Positions 4,456-6,683 of a DNA stretch of 6,683 bases are shown here, in pieces. A program made the position numbers and the translations under genes. This DNA is from Chloroflexota bacterium (lineage in GTDB: Bacteria > Chloroflexota > Dehalococcoidia > GIF9 > UBA5629), in the NCBI GenBank assembly GCA_026389695.1, contig JAPLHI010000171.1:1-6683 (forward strand), in the 5' to 3' direction. The notes under the pieces are model-generated. The model was not told where the DNA came from, ran no database searches, and worked only from the letters and a program-made list of their open reading frames with translations. The first letter of the stretch is position 1. Every line of letters begins with the position of its first letter.

Positions 4456-6683
4456 ATGGAAGAACAAACAAAATCTAAGAAAACAATTAAGGCCACTATC
4501 AATGTCGGGGGGATGACCTGCGCTACCTGTGCTTTGACCATCGAGAAAACTCTGGTAGAAACACCGGGAGTAGAGAAAGCCAGTGTATCATTCGCCTCTG
4601 AGAAAGTCGCCATAGAATATGATCCTGCAAGGATCGATCTTGAACAGATAAATAATACAATCAAGGAACTGGGATATAACCCCCGTGTCAGGAAGTCGAT
4701 TTTTCCCGTCGGCGGCATGACATGCGCTTCATGCGTTTCCCGGGTTGAGCATGCGTTGCATAGCATTCAGGGAGTGGTCTCCGTCAACGTTAACCTGGCT
4801 TCAGAGAAGGCGACTGTGGAATATACCGATGATGTCACTGTTTCCGAGATGCGGCGCGCCGTATCCGAGGCTGGCTATGAACTGGGGGAAGAGGCGAGTG
4901 AAATCGACGAAATTGCCCTGGCATCCCGGCGGGAAACCCTTGATTTAAGAAATAAGTTCATATTTTCTCTTGCGATCGCAGTTCTGGTGATGGTCCTTAG
5001 CATGGCCCCAGCGCTCGAGTTTCCTTATAAGCCATACCTGTTGTGGGCACTGGCAACGCCGGTCCAGTTCTGGGCCGGACTTCGCTTTTATAAAGGCGCC
5101 TGGGGAGCTACGCGACACAAGACCGCCGATATGAATACACTCATTGCGGTAGGCACCACCGCCGCGTATTTTTACAGCGTTGCCGTTGTGCTTTTACCCG
5201 GGTTCTTCATGGAAGCTGGCATAGGACACGGTCTCTATTTTGACACATCCTCCATGATCATTGCTCTTATATTGATGGGACGCTTCCTCGAATCGAGAGC
5301 GAAGGGTCAAACTTCCGAAGCCATGAAAAAGCTCGTCGGGCTGCGTCCCGCTAAAGCGACCGTCATCCGGGATGGGCAAGACTTCGAGATACAAATTGAG
5401 GATGTCCAGGTTGGCGATCTGCTTCTGGTCAGGCCAGGGGAGAAGATACCGGTTGACGGTACCTTGAAAGATGGAAATTCAACTGTGGATGAGTCTATGA
5501 TAACAGGCGAAAGCATCCCGGTGGAGAAAAAACTGGGGGATGTTGTTATAGGCGCTACCATCAACAAAACAGGCAGTTTCAGCTTTGTAGCTACACGGGT
5601 TGGAAAGGATACTTTACTGTCGCAGATAATCCGTATGGTCGATGAAGCGCAGGGCAGCAAGGCGCCCATACAACGGCTGGCGGATGTTATAGCGAGTTAT
5701 TTCGTTCCAATTGTTATCTCCATAGCTGCTGTGACTTTTATCGTCTGGCTGATAATCGGACCGCAGCCGAGTTTTACGTATGCCCTGCTGAATTTCGTCG
5801 CTGTACTGATCATAGCCTGCCCCTGTGCGCTCGGCCTGGCAACTCCAACCGCCATTATTGTCGGCACTGGAAAGGGGGCTGAAAACGGCATTCTCATCAG
5901 GAGCGGTGAAGCTTTGGAACGTGCCCATAAGGTTAATTCGGTTCTGCTGGATAAGACGGGGACCCTGACACGCGGCGAACCTGTAGTAACCGATATTTAC
6001 CCTCTTGCGCCAGCTACTGAAGGTGAAATACTTGCGATGGCTGCTACGGCTGAACGCAGTTCAGAGCATCCGCTGGCTCAGGCGATTTATAAAGCTGCAG
6101 CGGAAAAAGGTCTGTCTCTGAAACAAGCTGCGGATTTCATTGCTCTTCCGGGTTTTGGGGTTGAAGTCAATATTGATAATCATGACGTAATTATGGGCAA
6201 CCTTTTGCTTATGAAAGAGAAGGCTGTTGACATGAGGGGTTCTGATGTAGAAGCTGAAAGAATGTGGAAGGAAGGCAAGACTGTGCTCTTCCTGGCACAG
6301 GATAACAGGGTTACCGGTCTGGTGTCTTTGGCTGATACGCTCAAACCCAATGCCATGCAGGCTGTTGCAATGCTGAAAAAGCTGGGTATTCAGGTGGCAA
6401 TGATAACCGGGGATAATCATCGCGCAGCTCAATTTATCGCCGAGCAGGCCGGCATTGATAATGTCATCGCTGAGGTACTACCTGAAAATAAAGCGCTTGA
6501 AGTACAAAAGCTGCAGGATAAGGGAAGTGTTGTGGCCATGGTGGGCGACGGTATCAATGACGCGCCCGCGCTGGCCCAGGCTGATGTGGGAATAGCCATC
6601 GGCACCGGCACGGATATCGCCATGGAGACTGCAGATATCACACTCATCAGGGGAGACCTTGACGGCATGGTGACCGCCATACT
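4456..6683 (+). CDS. copA: Copper-exporting P1B-type ATPase CopA (3' end outside window)
   Basis: This is an integral membrane pump that uses ATP to export Cu(I), and possibly Ag(I), from the cytoplasm; 742 residues are visible. Two N-terminal heavy-metal-associated domains (about 10-76 and 80-146) carry GGMTCATC (C22, C25) and GGMTCASC (C90, C93). Membrane helices follow at about 168-188, 194-211, 228-246, 262-280 and 411-433, and a sixth contains the metal-entry motif CPC (455-457). The actuator loop has TGES (350-353). The catalytic core has the phosphorylated D499 in DKTGT, SEHP (536-539) typical of P1B pumps, TGDN (651-654) and GDGINDAPAL starting at 697. CPC with CXXC-type HMA domains points to subgroup P1B-1. 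The last two helices, perhaps 60-80 residues and with the remaining copper ligands, lie beyond the window, so metal choice is not fully proven. ATG 4456 is the only usable start after an in-frame stop at 4432-4434, yet no clear ribosome binding site precedes it. It follows the winged-helix gene by 35 bases. Confidence 0.95.
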   Translation, partial: MEEQTKSKKTIKATINVGGMTCATCALTIEKTLVETPGVEKASVSFASEKVAIEYDPARIDLEQINNTIKELGYNPRVRKSIFPVGGMTCASCVSRVEHALHSIQGVVSVNVNLASEKATVEYTDDVTVSEMRRAVSEAGYELGEEASEIDEIALASRRETLDLRNKFIFSLAIAVLVMVLSMAPALEFPYKPYLLWALATPVQFWAGLRFYKGAWGATRHKTADMNTLIAVGTTAAYFYSVAVVLLPGFFMEAGIGHGLYFDTSSMIIALILMGRFLESRAKGQTSEAMKKLVGLRPAKATVIRDGQDFEIQIEDVQVGDLLLVRPGEKIPVDGTLKDGNSTVDESMITGESIPVEKKLGDVVIGATINKTGSFSFVATRVGKDTLLSQIIRMVDEAQGSKAPIQRLADVIASYFVPIVISIAAVTFIVWLIIGPQPSFTYALLNFVAVLIIACPCALGLATPTAIIVGTGKGAENGILIRSGEALERAHKVNSVLLDKTGTLTRGEPVVTDIYPLAPATEGEILAMAATAERSSEHPLAQAIYKAAAEKGLSLKQAADFIALPGFGVEVNIDNHDVIMGNLLLMKEKAVDMRGSDVEAERMWKEGKTVLFLAQDNRVTGLVSLADTLKPNAMQAVAMLKKLGIQVAMITGDNHRAAQFIAEQAGIDNVIAEVLPENKALEVQKLQDKGSVVAMVGDGINDAPALAQADVGIAIGTGTDIAMETADITLIRGDLDGMVTAI

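Noticed and set aside
6061..6680. Two antisense open frames opposite the copA catalytic domain
   Set aside because: They lie opposite strongly conserved P-type ATPase motifs and show no domain of their own, so they are shadows.

Overview
The window looks like chromosomal DNA from an anaerobic bacterium (an archaeon cannot be excluded). Every gene reads on the + strand. The gene set is typical of strict anaerobes that must survive brief oxygen or NO exposure: a minimal SufC-SufB iron-sulfur assembly pair, a flavin reductase-rubredoxin fusion (high-molecular-weight rubredoxin, Hrb), an A-type flavo-diiron protein (FprA) and a superoxide reductase. Hrb next to FprA is the arrangement known from Moorella. 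The overall style would fit Dehalococcoidia/Chloroflexota or clostridia-like anaerobes, but I cannot fix the taxon from sequence alone.

Layout. Positions 1-426 hold the 3' part of sufC. It overlaps sufB (414-1649) by 13 bases. After a 20-base gap comes hrb (1670-2353), then an 11-base gap and fprA (2365-3549), then a 23-base gap and a superoxide reductase with an N-terminal rubredoxin-like domain (3573-4115). The short gaps, and a ribosome binding site ahead of each gene (weaker for the reductase), suggest one operon. An 83-base spacer (4116-4198) with an imperfect 22-base dyad separates this from a second unit: a 73-residue winged-helix protein (4199-4420) and a two-HMA-domain copper-type P1B ATPase, copA (4456 to beyond the window end).

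How the parts fit together. SufC/SufB build Fe-S clusters, which oxygen and superoxide destroy. Hrb takes electrons from a reduced nicotinamide through FMN to its rubredoxin iron and passes them to FprA, which reduces O2 to water or NO to N2O. The superoxide reductase removes superoxide as peroxide and probably draws on the same rubredoxin pool. CopA exports Cu(I), another agent that damages Fe-S clusters. The region therefore reads as a protection and repair island for iron-sulfur metabolism.

Most notable details: a strong internal ribosome binding site in hrb, placed to make a free 52-residue rubredoxin; the rubredoxin-like/superoxide reductase fusion, which differs from classical desulfoferrodoxin; a sole visible SufB/D protein that keeps the SufB Cys and Glu at exactly the E. 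coli spacing; and a candidate operator just upstream of the cysteine-free winged-helix gene. No RNA gene, mobile element, CRISPR array or convincing terminator was seen.
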